From positions 100,107,728 to 100,171,727 of the forward strand of contig CM035806.1 in NCBI GenBank assembly GCA_020466095.1: a stretch of 64,000 nt of DNA. The letters are read 5' to 3'. The number at the start of each line of letters is the position of its first letter. Position 1 is the stretch's first letter. The notes below the pieces were generated by a model. It saw only the letters and a program-made list of their open reading frames with translations, was not told the DNA's origin and did not search any database. This DNA is from Chlorops oryzae (Eukaryota > Arthropoda > Insecta > Diptera > Chloropidae). A program made the translations under genes and the position numbers. Shown here piece after piece: positions 9,861-20,516 of the stretch.

Positions 9861-11080
9861 TTTTTATACCCAGCGTAAGCGGGGTATATTAGTTTTGTGC
9901 AAATCTTGTAACAGGGAGAATTAAGCTCCGGAGATATAGAAAAATATATATAGAAATGATCAGGATCAAAAACTGAATCGATTTAGACATGTCCGTCTGT
10001 CCGTCTGTCCGTCTGTCCGTCTGTCCGTCTGACCGTCTGTCCGTCTGTCCGTCTGTCCGTCTGTCCGTCCGTCCGTGGTCGGATCTCCTCCGAAACGGCT
10101 GAACCAATGAAATCGAAATTTGGCACACATGTATATCGGGGTCCGAGTATGATCCTAAGTAAAAATGGGAGACATCCGCCCACTGCCACGCCCACAAATG
10201 AATTTATTGTGTTTTCAATAAAATGCTTGTAACTTGCGAACCACTCAACACATTCAATTGATATTTGGTGTGCTGGTAAACTACGAAAAGAGACATATCC
10301 TGGCAAAAAATGGACGCCGCCCTCCTCGAGCCACGCCCACAAATAAGCCCAAAAATAAGGGCTTATCGTAACTTGTGAAGTAAAAGGCGTAGAAGCTTCA
10401 AATTCGCAGCATAGGTTGTCCAAGGCAATTGAAAGGTGTAGGAACAAAATTTTGTATAGCCCGCCCACTGCCACGCCCACAAATAGAGAATTTTCATAAC
10501 TTCCGAAGTAAAAGGCGTAGAAGCTTCAAATTCGCAACATAGGTTCACCAAGGCGAATGAAAGGTGTAGGAAAATTTTTTTTATGGCCCGCCCACTGCCA
10601 CGCCCACAAATGAAGAGTTTTCGTAACTTCCGAAGTAAAAGGCGTAGAAGCTTCGCATTCAAAACATAGGTTCACCAAGGCGAATGAAAGGTGTAGGGAA
10701 ATAATTTATGTTGCCCTCCCACTGCCACGCCCACAAATAAAGATTTTTCGTAACTTCCGAAGTAAAAGGCGTCGAAGCTTCAAATTCGCAACATAGGTTC
10801 ACCAAGGCGAATGAAAGGTGTAGGAAAAATTTTTATATGGCCCGCCCACTGCCACGCCCACAAATGAAGATTTTTCGTAACTTCCGAAGTAAAAGGCGTA
10901 GAATCTTCAAATTCGCAACATAGGTTCACCAAGGCGAATGAAAGGTGTAGGGAAATAATTTATGTTGCCCTCCCACTGCCACGCCCACAAATAGAGAAGA
11001 AAAACATAGTGCGCTCATAATGTCGGGACGCTGGGTATTTCAAAGTCGGGCTTGACCGACTTTAGCTTTCTTACTTGTTT
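9861..11080 (-). mobile_element. HINE/DINE-1-like non-autonomous Helentron, copy a
   Basis: The ends are tttttatacccagcgtaagc (9861) and, at the other side, the complement of acaagtaagaaagctaaagt (to 11080). Each end contains a short hairpin: taccc/gggta at one, aagtcgg/ccgactt at the other. Inside are a (GTCY)n microsatellite at about 9989-10076 and roughly 127-bp tandem monomers containing cccgcccactgccacgccca from about 10340 to 11000. Terminal hairpins plus GTCY microsatellite plus central tandem repeats is the known architecture of DINE-1/HINE elements. It lies in inverted orientation to copy b. Confidence 0.7.
9989..10076 (+). repeat. (GTCC/GTCT)n microsatellite in HINE copy a
   Basis: An uninterrupted run of gtcc and gtct tetranucleotides with one gacc variant. 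The same microsatellite, as its complement (ggac)n, sits at the matching place in the other copies: about 12484-12560, 21523-21561 and 38856-38911. Confidence 0.9.
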
Positions 11081-11481
11081 TTTTGTTGAAAATAGTCATT
11101 CTTGTTTAACGTTATTAGGTTATTTTTGGAGTCGCGTCACACGTCGTTCGAACGGCTGCTTTGTCGATAGTGTTAGTCGCTATCGCTCCACGCGCGGAAT
11201 AAGCGGCTTCGTTCTTTTTTTCTGGATTTCTGGGGTTGGTCAAAAAAAGTTACGGGATGACCATTGGAGGCCATGAAATGGACATTCTGAAAACCTATTT
11301 CAAATTAAAAAAAAACTTTGTGTAGGGTACTATAGGGATGGCGAAAGTTTCTGCTTACATCGAGGGCTGAATATTTTGAGTGCAAATTGAAAAATCTGGA
11401 TTTCTGGAGGTGGTAAAAAAGTTACGGGATGACCATTGGAGGCCATGAAATGGTCATTCTGAAAACCTATTTCAAAATAAA
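11081..11481. repeat. About 175-bp satellite-like tandem repeat, left part
   Basis: The words tctggatttctgg, agttacgggatgaccattgg and ggccatgaaatgg recur at about 11221 and 11396, a period near 175 bp. Each unit ends with cctatttcaaa and an A-run, then ctttgt(g/a)tagggtact. The array is interrupted by HINE copy b at 11482 and resumes at 12691. Confidence 0.75.
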
Positions 11482-12690
11482 AAACAAGTAAGAAAGCTAA
11501 AGTCGGTCAAGCCCGACTTTGAAATACCCAGCGTCCCGACATGATGAGCGCACTATATTTTGCTTCTCTATTTGTGGGCGTGGCAGTGGAAGGGCAACAT
11601 AATTATTTCCCTACACTTTTCATTCGCCTTGGTGAACCTATGTTGCGAATTTGAAGCTTCTACGCCTTTTACTTCGGAAGTTACGAAAAATGTTCATTTG
11701 TGGGCGTGGCAGTGGGCAGGCCATATAAAAATTTTTCCTACACCTTTCATTCGCCTTGGTGAACCTATGTTGCGAATTTGAAGCTTCGACGCCTTTTACT
11801 TCGGAAGATACGAAAAATCTTTATTTGTGGGCGTGGAAGTGGGCGTTCCAAAAAAAAATTTTTCCTACACCTTTCATTCGCCTTGGTGAACCTTTCTTGC
11901 GAATTCGAAGCTTCTACGCCTTTTACTTCGGAAGTTACGAAAAATCTTCATTTGTGGGCGTGGCAGTGGGCGGGCCATAAAAAAAATTTTCCTAAACCTA
12001 TCGTTTGCCTTGGTCAACCTATGTTGTGAATTTGAAGCGTCTACGCCTATTAATTCGGAAGTTACGAAAAATCTTTATTTGTGGGCGTGGCAGTGGGCGG
12101 GCCATATAAATTTTTTTCCTACACCTTTCCTTCGCCTTGGTCAACCTATGTTGCGAATTTGAAGCTTCTACGCCTTTTACTTCACAGGTTACGATAAGCC
12201 CTTATTTGTGGGCTTATTTGTGGGCGTGGCTCACGGAGGGCGGCGTCCGTTTTTTGCCAGGATATGTCCCTTTTCGTAGTTTACCAGCTCACCAAATAGC
12301 AATGGAATGTGTTGAGTGGTTCGCAAGTTACAAGCATTTTATTGAAAACACAATAAATTCATTTGTGGGCGTGGCAGTGGGCGGATGTCTCCCATTTTTA
12401 CTTAGGATCATACTCGGACCCCGATATACATGTGTGCCAAATTTCGACTTCATTAGTTTAGCCGTTTCGGAGGAGATCCGACCACGGACGGACGGACAGA
12501 CGGACAGACGGACAGACGGTCAGACGGACAGACGGACAGACGGACAGACGGACAGACGGACATGTCTAAATCGATTCAGTTTTTGATCCTGATCATTTCT
12601 ATATATATTTTTCTATATCTCCGGAGCTTAATTCTCCCTGTTACAAGATTTGCACAAAACTAATATACCCCGCTTACGCTGGGTATAAAA
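11482..12690 (+). mobile_element. HINE/DINE-1-like element, copy b
   Basis: It starts with aacaagtaagaaagctaaag at 11482, carries about five roughly 127-bp monomers (gtgggcgtggcagtgggcgg, then cctacacctttcattcgcct), the (ggac)n microsatellite at about 12484-12560, and ends cgcttacgctgggtataaaa at 12690. It interrupts a satellite unit within an A-rich stretch, with no obvious target duplication beyond the A-run, as expected for Helitron-type insertion. It is the inverted partner of copy a. Confidence 0.75.
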
Positions 12691-13018
12691 ACTTTGTATA
12701 GGGTACTATAGAGATGACGAAAGATTCTGCTTACTTCAACAAGTGATTTGGGGGAAAACTAAAAAATCTCGATTTCTAGGGGTGGTAAAAAAAAGTTAAG
12801 GGGTGGTCATTGGAGCCCAAGAAAAGGGCTTTTTGAAAAGCTATATAAATGTAAAAAAAAATTTTTTTTGGCTGCGTGAAGTTGACCCGAAAAAGTTCAA
12901 AAAATTTTTTCACCCTTTTGGGGAGTGGTCAAAAAAAGTTAAGGGGTGGTCAAAAGTGGTCAACAAATGTCATTCAGCTCAATTTTTTTGAAGCGATTTA
13001 AAAAAATTTTTGGGCCAA
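12691..13018. repeat. Satellite-like tandem repeat, right part
   Basis: The sequence resumes the 11221-11481 unit at actttgtatagggtactatag, continues through a third, more diverged unit (aagttaaggggtggtcattgg) and ends against Bel-Pao RT sequence near 13018. It and the left part together fill the gap in Bel-Pao element B. Confidence 0.65.
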
Positions 13019-13029
13019 CTTCTCACAGC

Positions 13030-14464
13030 TCAGCGGATGCCTAACATTTTTGCGTCGCTTGCCGATTTAAATTTCAAGAACTCAGCGCCCAAGAGATGTG
13101 AAGGCTCGACATCTTCCAGCAATTTGGAATGATTGGCTGTCATTTTCCGAAGCAGAAATCCTGCGGAACTGATCGTGCGGATAAATTGAGATTTTGCCTC
13201 GCAGGCGTCTTCCAGTGAGTGTCCTCCAGCCAGTACGTCGTCGACGTAGGTTTCTTCCCGTAGTATCACGGCAGCTCGCAGGGCCTCCTGTTCAGCGTCA
13301 CTAGCTAGCTGATGGAGCGTCCGTATTGCTAAAAAAAGGCGCACAATTTACGCCGAAAGTTACCGTTTTCAACTCGTAGTCTCGAACGGGGGCATCGACG
13401 GTTTCTCGAAAGTTGATGCGCTGGAACGGTCGATCGTCTTCGTGGACCATAATCTGACGGTACATCTTCTCAATATCGCCATTGAAAACAAAGCGATAGG
13501 TGCGCCAATTCAACAATAAGATGACCAAATCCGTTTGCAGCGCCGGTCCGGTATGAAGGACGTCATTGAGGGATAACGTGGACGTTGTTCTTTGCGACGC
13601 GTTGAAAACGACCCGCACCTTGGTTGTCGTGCTCTCAGGCTTCAGCACTGCATGATGTGGAAGGTAAAATGAGAAGAAGTTATTATCTTTAGAAATTTCG
13701 GATGCGGAGCATCTCTCCATGTGTCCGCACTTGAGATACTCGAGCAACACGGCGTTGTACGTGTCACGCATGAGCGGCTGACGTGCGAGCCGTTGCTCTA
13801 AATTCCGGTATTGGGTAAGCGCTCCAAATCGAGAGGCACCTAGACGTACAGTGGATTTGGAAAATTCGCTTTTAAATGGCCGACGCACGACATAGCGGCC
13901 AGTTTCGTGGCGATATGTTGTTTGAGCGCATAGCTCCTCACAGTACGCATCCTCCGGCGGATGCTGCGGATGGTTGGGGACTTCTTCCTATTCCCAAAAG
14001 GATTTTAACAGCTCGTGAAGCCGCTCATGGTGATCTCCGGTGGAGACGGTGGTTGTAAATGTATGGACATTGTCATCGGCGATGGGTCCACTTAAGTACC
14101 AGCCAAAAACTGAGTTTTGTGCAAGCAGACTCCCACTAATATTTAGGCGCATGCCGGTCAATACGATCCTTGGCAAAAGATCCGATTTAATGATCATATA
14201 GATGTGGTTGGGTTTCAAGAAGTTTGGATCGGCTAAATCGAGCGACTCTACATCTTTCAAATTGATGTTCGATATTTTCGATGACGGTAGCCAATTTGTG
14301 AGTTTCGGCAGCACGATAGCATTGATGTTTTCGGTGAAGTCAGAGCGGGTCCATGCGAGCGTGAGTGAGCACTCTCTCTTTGCGATTTGGGTTTGCTGCC
14401 CGCCCATGCTGGATATATTACAAGTCATCGCATATGCAGGCAAATCTAGTTGGAGTTGAATCCT
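13030..14464 (-). pseudogene. Bel-Pao protease tail and reverse transcriptase (element B)
   Basis: The protease-to-RT linker shows LADPNF and NSVFGWYLSGPI, typical of Bel-Pao. The RT follows with KVRVVFNAS, FNGDIEKMYRQI and ETYVDDVLAGG, the catalytic YVDD box. Three lesions break it. A 1-4 bp shift at about 14465 separates it from gag. An in-frame TAG lies at 13988-13990. An extra T in a seven-T run (minus strand; 13331-13337) shifts the frame just before LAIRTLHQLASD. The RT is then cut at about 13020 by satellite DNA, and the RNase H region is missing. Confidence 0.85.
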
Positions 14465-14469
14465 TTCCG

Positions 14470-15849
14470 TTATGAAGGTTCGCTGGGAGCCCTGAAGAGT
14501 GCCCGCACCAGAAATCGTTCTCCTTGATGTACAATATGTGCTAGAGCCGTCGGCAATAGCACTTGATGTTGGCTGGTTGCCACATGCGCATGTGCGTTAG
14601 AAGTAGCACCATTGTCCTGATTAAACGGAAAAGATGAAACCGAAGTATTCTGGGCGGAGCCTAACTTAGGGAAATGGAGCAGTGTGTGGTGTAGTTTCTT
14701 GCATTTCGCGCAGCGGAATGTGCTGGGGCAATGGGCTTTCAAGTGATTAGCAGCAAGCCAGTTGAGGCATCTGTTATGTTTCGAGATGAATTGGATTCGG
14801 TTGTCGACCGACAGTCCCAGGAACGTGTCACATTGTCGCAGTCGATGATTCCCATTGCATAATGCGCAAGCAACCTTGAACTTTCCCTCGGTATGGAACA
14901 CGTTGGCCGAAGGAGTCACGGGGTTAGAAAAGAGAACGGGGGCCTTTACTTTGGTGAAGCTGGCGAGGCGCTCCACGACTTCGAAACGGTTGCGGGGAAA
15001 TTTGTTCATTTGTTCCCACGTTGGGAGCTCTCGATGCGTTGAAAGTGACTGCTCCCAATGGGCGATCGTGGTAGCTGGCAGTCGGCTGGAACAGAAATGG
15101 GCTAACATCGCGCCCCAGAAATCGGTAACACCTTGACTCTTCATCATCGCAATGCAATCGTTGACATTGTTTTGGATCTTCGAAATTCCTTCGCTAGTTT
15201 CTTCTTCAATTGCTGGTAGATCAAACACGGTTTTCAGCTGATGGTCGATTAGGATGCGCTTGGTTTCGTTACGCGCTTTGAGAGCCTCCCATGCCGGCTT
15301 AAAATTGGTTCCAACGAGCGGGTATCCTTGCACAATTTCCCCGGCGGGACCGGTTGTCTTATTTCGGAGATGAAATAATTTTTGTACTGGGGGACATCGT
15401 TGATTATTCACGTACACCGCAGTGAACATGTCGCGGAACGCTGGCCATTCGTTGTACCCACCGCAAAAGGTCATGACATCACACGGGGGCACCGTTATAT
15501 AGTCATCTGGTTCCTGTTGATCGATTTGGTGCGGCGCATGGGTACTGGAAGGGGGAAGCGTATCGATGCTCATTAGCTTTATCACTTCATGTAGATGTGC
15601 CTTGGTCTGGAGGTACGTATTCCGACAGTGCGTTAGGGTAGACTGGAGCGTTGCATACGCTTCGGCATTCGCTCCTTCAGCTGTTTGAGCCACTTGGAAG
15701 GCATTATTGGCAGTCCGCCAGTAAGAATCGATTTCTTCTATCTTGAAGTACAGCAGAGATTCAGTTTTATTCGCCGCATCACCGCTGGGTAAATCCTTGC
15801 ACACTTGCACTAGATCTTCGGCAGCTTCTATAAAACTGGGAGGCGCCAT
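14470..15849 (-). CDS. Bel-Pao gag with start of protease (element B)
   Basis: The 459-residue ORF begins at ATG 15849. A helical N-terminal region (about 1-110) is followed by a DUF1759 capsid core (FCGGYNEWPAFRDMF, residue 130 onward) and a Cys/His cluster near residues 325-395 (CALCNGNHRLRQC, CPSTFRCAKCKKLHH). The last 30 residues (LPTALAHIVHQGERFLVRAL) enter the protease, but the segment that should hold the catalytic Asp-Ser/Thr-Gly reads RAPSEPS, so the protease active site is lost. A likely 4-bp slippage deletion then ends the frame. Gag itself looks full length. Confidence 0.85.
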   Translation of the reverse strand: MAPPSFIEAAEDLVQVCKDLPSGDAANKTESLLYFKIEEIDSYWRTANNAFQVAQTAEGANAEAYATLQSTLTHCRNTYLQTKAHLHEVIKLMSIDTLPPSSTHAPHQIDQQEPDDYITVPPCDVMTFCGGYNEWPAFRDMFTAVYVNNQRCPPVQKLFHLRNKTTGPAGEIVQGYPLVGTNFKPAWEALKARNETKRILIDHQLKTVFDLPAIEEETSEGISKIQNNVNDCIAMMKSQGVTDFWGAMLAHFCSSRLPATTIAHWEQSLSTHRELPTWEQMNKFPRNRFEVVERLASFTKVKAPVLFSNPVTPSANVFHTEGKFKVACALCNGNHRLRQCDTFLGLSVDNRIQFISKHNRCLNWLAANHLKAHCPSTFRCAKCKKLHHTLLHFPKLGSAQNTSVSSFPFNQDNGATSNAHAHVATSQHQVLLPTALAHIVHQGERFLVRALFRAPSEPS

Positions 15850-16489
15850 TATAACGAAACAAATTCAACGCAAAAGGGAGAAACTTTGGCTGGGAAGTTG
15901 TGTTACCACACAGGATTATTTATATTTATTTATTGTTCAATATGCAACCGTGGCAGCGAATATTTAATATTCTTGCGTTGCGATATAAATTCCCTAAATT
16001 CCCTTAAATTCGTATTTTCGATGGTTAGGGGGGACCAATGCCGGTTTTAGCGCCTCCACGGAGCTGATTGATACGTGTCGCGCAGTGATACGAATATCGA
16101 CGACGGGATTGAGAACCGCTAACGATCTAATTTGATTCAACCTTTCGTTAAGCACGGGAGTGATACGTGACGGTGGCAGAAAAGATGCAAGTTCGAAAGT
16201 CACTCGCCACGATACTCAAGGCGACCGATATCAGCTGTAGCGTATGTAACGATATTCTTCCTTCTTTCTTTTTCGTTGGAAAGGAAGGGGTTTCGTTATT
16301 TTTTTTTTTTTGCCTATAGTTTTTCTTGTTTTCCTTTTTCTTTTCAATGAAATCGCACCAGAATTAATGTTACTTTTCTTTTTATTTATTTTCCTTTTTT
16401 TTCACAATTATTGGGCTTTGTGTTATTTTTGTTTTCGTCACCTAACCGAAGTCAGTCCTTTAGAGAGGACTGCTTCGTTCACAATTTTT
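15850..16489. other. Presumed 5' leader of Bel-Pao B, no gene
   Basis: Sequence upstream of the gag ATG. I could not find a primer-binding site or a second LTR copy to define the element end. No ORF with a recognisable domain is present. Confidence 0.3.
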
Positions 16490-17175
16490 TATTTTTTTAT
16501 TCAAATATAAATTCTTTTAATTTTTAATTTTTTCAAATATAAATTCTTTTAATTTTTATTTTTTTTTTTTTTTTCAATAGAAATTCCTAAATTTGTATTT
16601 TACGATTCTTCCGACTCACTTTAACTTTTCCTTTTTTCGTTTCTAACGTTAATAACTTCTTTTATTCTTTCTTCTTTTTTTTTCTTTTACATTTTTAATT
16701 TTTTCAAATATAATTCTTTTAATTTTTATTGTTTTTTCCATAGAAATTCTTAAATTTTTATTTTACGATTCTTCCGACTCACTTTAACTTTTCCTTTTTT
16801 CGTTTCTAACCTTTATAACTTCTTTTATTCTTTCTTCCTTTTTTTCTATTAAATTTTTAATTTTTTCAAATAGAAATTCTTTTAATTTGTAATTTTACAA
16901 TTCTTCCGACTCACTTTTGCTTTTTTCGTTTCTAACGTTTATAACTTCTTTTATACTTTCTTATTTATTTTTCTTTTAATTTTTAATTTCTTCAAATAGA
17001 AATTCTTTTAATTTGTAATTTTACGATTCTTCCGACTCACTTTTTTTTTCGTTTCTAACGTTTATAACTTCTTTTATACTTTCTTATTTTTTTTTTCTTT
17101 TAATTTTTAATTTCTTCAAATAGAAATTCCTTTAATTTTTAAATTTTTCAAATATCAATTCTTTTTAATTTTACC
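16490..17175. repeat. T-rich tandem repeat, about 126-163 bp units
   Basis: The marker ttcttccgactcact recurs near 16611, 16774, 16906 and 17032, with spacings of 163, 132 and 126 bp. Between markers are ttcgtttctaacgtttataa, a T-rich run and caaatagaaattcttttaat. The units have diverged mainly by indels in T-runs. Confidence 0.75.
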
Positions 17176-18321
17176 TTTATATTCTTTAAAAAAAAAACCG
17201 AACCGGCCGTCCTCACGGCTTCAAAACTCCCAATCGACTCTCTGGCGTTAGGAATTTTATTTTCCTTTACAATTTCCTAACGCGACTGAGCCGTCGACGG
17301 CTTGCTGGCCGCGACGGCGCACATAAGTTGGGACAACGTGACTTGAAAGGCGATCGGCCGGCACCGATCGTGGGAATGCAACGTCTGCAGAATTCTCCCT
17401 TGCCTGGGTTTTGCAAGTCGGACGGAGTCGTGCTAACGAGCATTGAGCCCTCTTTGGCAGTTTATTTGTTTTAGTTTTTTATGATAAAGACTGCAACATT
17501 ATAGGAGAACTGTGCGATTCGAATTTCGCTATTGGTGCCTGCTTGCCGGCAGGCCTAAGTGTACGTTGCTTGTAATCTAGTTTTTTTTTTGGACAAATCT
17601 TTTGTCAAGTTTCTTTGAAGTCAGGAGCTTATAAAAATGCAACTTCGGCAAATATCCCTTGGACGTGATTATAATTAATTTTCAAAAGTCCCAGCATCAT
17701 TTTACAATGATGGAATATTTAGATTTCTGGAAGTGCCGATACTGCAGTTAATTTGTCTTCCTGCGTTCTCCAACATTCCACTTTTCGATTCGGAACAGCG
17801 GTTCCCAATCTTGGTTGACGCAGTCACCACCTTACATCCCTCCCCCCTTATGGAAAGGATCTCCGGCAAAATTAGAGGAAGAAATATATTTTTGTTCTTT
17901 TTTTACGGACAACTTTTCGGACACAAATCGCGATCAATCTATTCAAATTTTGTGACTTTCGGTTCTGGTTTCCTTTTGATTTTTCAAGTTTAATTCAAAA
18001 AATTTTTTTTTATTATTTGTGCTCGGTTGAAAACTTAACCTACTTACTTAGAATCTCTTAGGCTAAAATGAGAAGAGAGAGAAAAAAAACTTTAACCTAC
18101 ATTTTTAATTACTTTTCCCTTGTCACTTCTTTACAACCTTGCATGACGCATAAGCAATTCAAACAATTTAAGGAAAATATGCAAAAACTTATATACACAT
18201 TATTTAAATAACAAGAAGGCAAAAGCTAGATTGTTTCTGTTTATTGAATTAAGGTATGAAGTTTTGTGAAAAACAGCAAACGCTTATATGGTTCCCCCCC
18301 CCCCCCCCTTTTTTTTTCTAT
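17176..18321. other. No gene seen
   Basis: The block at 17190-17360 is GC-richer than its surroundings and includes a short inverted repeat (gcgttaggaa and ttcctaacgc at about 17243 and 17274). The rest is AT-rich, with only short unsupported ORFs and a C-run/T-run at 18293-18318. Confidence 0.3.
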
Positions 18322-18590
18322 GTGGCAAAGCAAATAGAGATACATGCAATTAGTTTTACGGCATCCTACTACATACAGAAAAAGCGTGTGCCTATAAGAA
18401 AAACTATGACTACTATCATTATTTCTTCCTTATATTTTTGATTTTTATTTTTTTTTTATGGCAAAGCAAAAAGAGATACATGCAATAAGTTTTACGGAAT
18501 CCTACTACATACAGAAAAGCGTGTGATCATAAGAAAAACTATGACTATTATCATAATTGCTTCCTTACTTGTAACAATCCATATTGGCTG
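18322..18590. repeat. 136-bp direct tandem duplication
   Basis: The words gcaaagcaaatagagataca (18325) and gcaaagcaaaaagagataca (18461) begin two units that share acggcatcctactacatacag and agaaaaactatgactactat with few changes. No coding signal. Confidence 0.8.
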
Positions 18591-19304
18591 CAGTTCCCGA
18601 AACCTTTCTAGTTTAGGGGTGGACGGACAATGATGATTCATGCTGTCCCCGATTCCAAAAATCGTTCGGGGGTGATGGGCACTGATGATCCCAACTGATT
18701 GCGATTAGTGTCGCACCCAGCTGACGGAAACACATGTCATTGATGATTAGAATTAGGGCGAGTTTCTTCATGACTCCATTTTATACAATTAAAGAGAACG
18801 TGTGGTCGAGGTCGGATCTGTTGCTTTTGAGATGTCACTCGAACGGACGTCGGACTCCAATGCTCGTCTGGCCGCAGGCGTGATTCGAACAAACGCTGAC
18901 AGTTGAACCTGCGTTATTTGTGTTTTGATGCCGCGACCTTCCGGAGCTGCGGTGCCCGCCATTAGTGATTCGAACCGCAGTTGCTTTATTATATTTTTTC
19001 GAGTTGTCGTCGACCCCTTCCCCTCTTTACGGATGCTTTGTCTCCCAAACGCATCTCTGCGCATTGCGCAAGGTATTACCCTCCCGCAGAGACTTGTTTG
19101 TGGTTAGGCGTGCTTGTTTTCGAGGGATTCGTTCAGAGGCCTGATAAAGTTGGACTCCTTTATGATGTCCATGGCTATCGAGACCTTTAATTCTGGCTAA
19201 TGATGACCAAGTTTTGAGCCATATATGCTCGCGCATGGTGATCGGTCCCAGAGCGCATCATATTTTATTGAGAACGTGTCTTTGATAGGTTCGAATGCAG
19301 AATA
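18591..19304. other. No gene seen; left flank of the gypsy element
   Basis: Mixed-composition sequence with overlapping short ORFs on both strands, none with a recognised domain. It ends at the target-site copy actg (19305-19308). Confidence 0.3.
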
Positions 19305-19308
19305 ACTG

Positions 19309-20403
19309 TGTTGCATCTATTCCGCCACAAACTAGCGACGGACGAAACAACAATAAATTCCCGCTTTCTCAGTGGAGACGGGAGGGATTAAACTTGGTAC
19401 AAGCTGGAGTCCCGTGTACACCACAAAATCCCTGTTTGGAAGGGTGCCTCGAGTTGGAGCCGGAAAATAAATGAAATAGGCTCACACGCTAGAATCCCAC
19501 GGAATCCGACACAACCGAAATGGTTTGTCTATAATTAACCCAGAGACGGGCTCGGCACGATAGAATAGAAGAAAATAAATTAACAACAGTAACACTTGGA
19601 TTAAACCAATTGAATTTGGAAGAGAAACACGAAAAGAATTATAAATTCATAAATTGAAAACTATTAATTCCACCAAATCAAATAATACTCTCCTGATATA
19701 ATTTTTTAACTGTTGAATGGTATCAGTATAAGCGTGGGGAAATGTTCAAAAGCAACGATCTAAACCTTTCGATCGTTCTCTTGTTCTTGTTACAATTTCC
19801 ACTGCGATGGCTTCTCACACTTCTTGAGACGCCCTCGCAGTAGTTTACTTCTAATCAGCTGTTTGTTCATTTGTCTAATAAATAGGTCATTGGCTGCCGC
19901 TGCTTATAATTTTTCTAATTTATATTATGTTCTTTCATCCTGAAAACATCTACTCTTTGTATGTGTTACTTTCCGTGTTTCCCCTCCTTATCTTCGAAAG
20001 CTTTCGCAGAGAGAATGCAACACTTTCGAAGATCGAGAGAGAGAGAGAGAGAATGTCAAAGGAAAGAATTGAAAATGACATTTACCTAGAAAAGACAGAA
20101 ATTGTGTACAGCACATTTCTGTAGTGGAATAAAATAAATATAAATATAAATAAATAAAAAACTTCTATCACCTAAAATATCAAGATAAATAAATAAATCA
20201 TAAAATAATAAAAACGAAACTCCATCCTCAAAGGTAAGTGAATGGTAAACAAGGCTGATCTAAGCTCTAAATTGTTTTGTTTTCTTCTTTTAGCTATGTT
20301 CGCCCGTTCAGCTGGACCGTATGCGCGACTATATGTATGTATGTATGTTCATATTTCTCCCTTTTCAGCTGGCTGCTGTTTAAAAAAAAATGAGCCCATA
20401 ACA
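19309..20403 (-). repeat. 3' LTR of the gypsy element
   Basis: On the plus strand it begins tgttgcatctattccgccac and ends gagcccataaca, giving TG...CA ends on either strand. It matches 26880-29051 closely but lacks the segment equivalent to 28023-28350 (about 330 bp) and the nested solo LTR. A (ga)n run lies near 20036-20052. Confidence 0.9.
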
Positions 20404-20421
20404 ACTCCACCTCCTCCTCCT
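20404..20421 (-). promoter_or_regulatory. Polypurine tract (PPT)
   Basis: On the minus strand, the purine run aggaggaggaggtggag directly precedes the 3' LTR. This is the expected position of the plus-strand primer for reverse transcription. Confidence 0.75.
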
Positions 20422-20516
20422 ATGAAGTTGTTTGCTAGCCAAACAACTTCGGACGTTATTGCAAAGGGAAAAAAAATTGTCGAAGGGTCGACAGCGATGG
20501 CCCAGCGTTGTAACTA

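Noticed and set aside
10363..12586. Many 70-165 codon ORFs sharing residues such as GVAVGG and FTSEVTK
   Set aside because: They are frames of the HINE 127-bp monomers and the GTCY microsatellite, repeated in each copy and on both strands.
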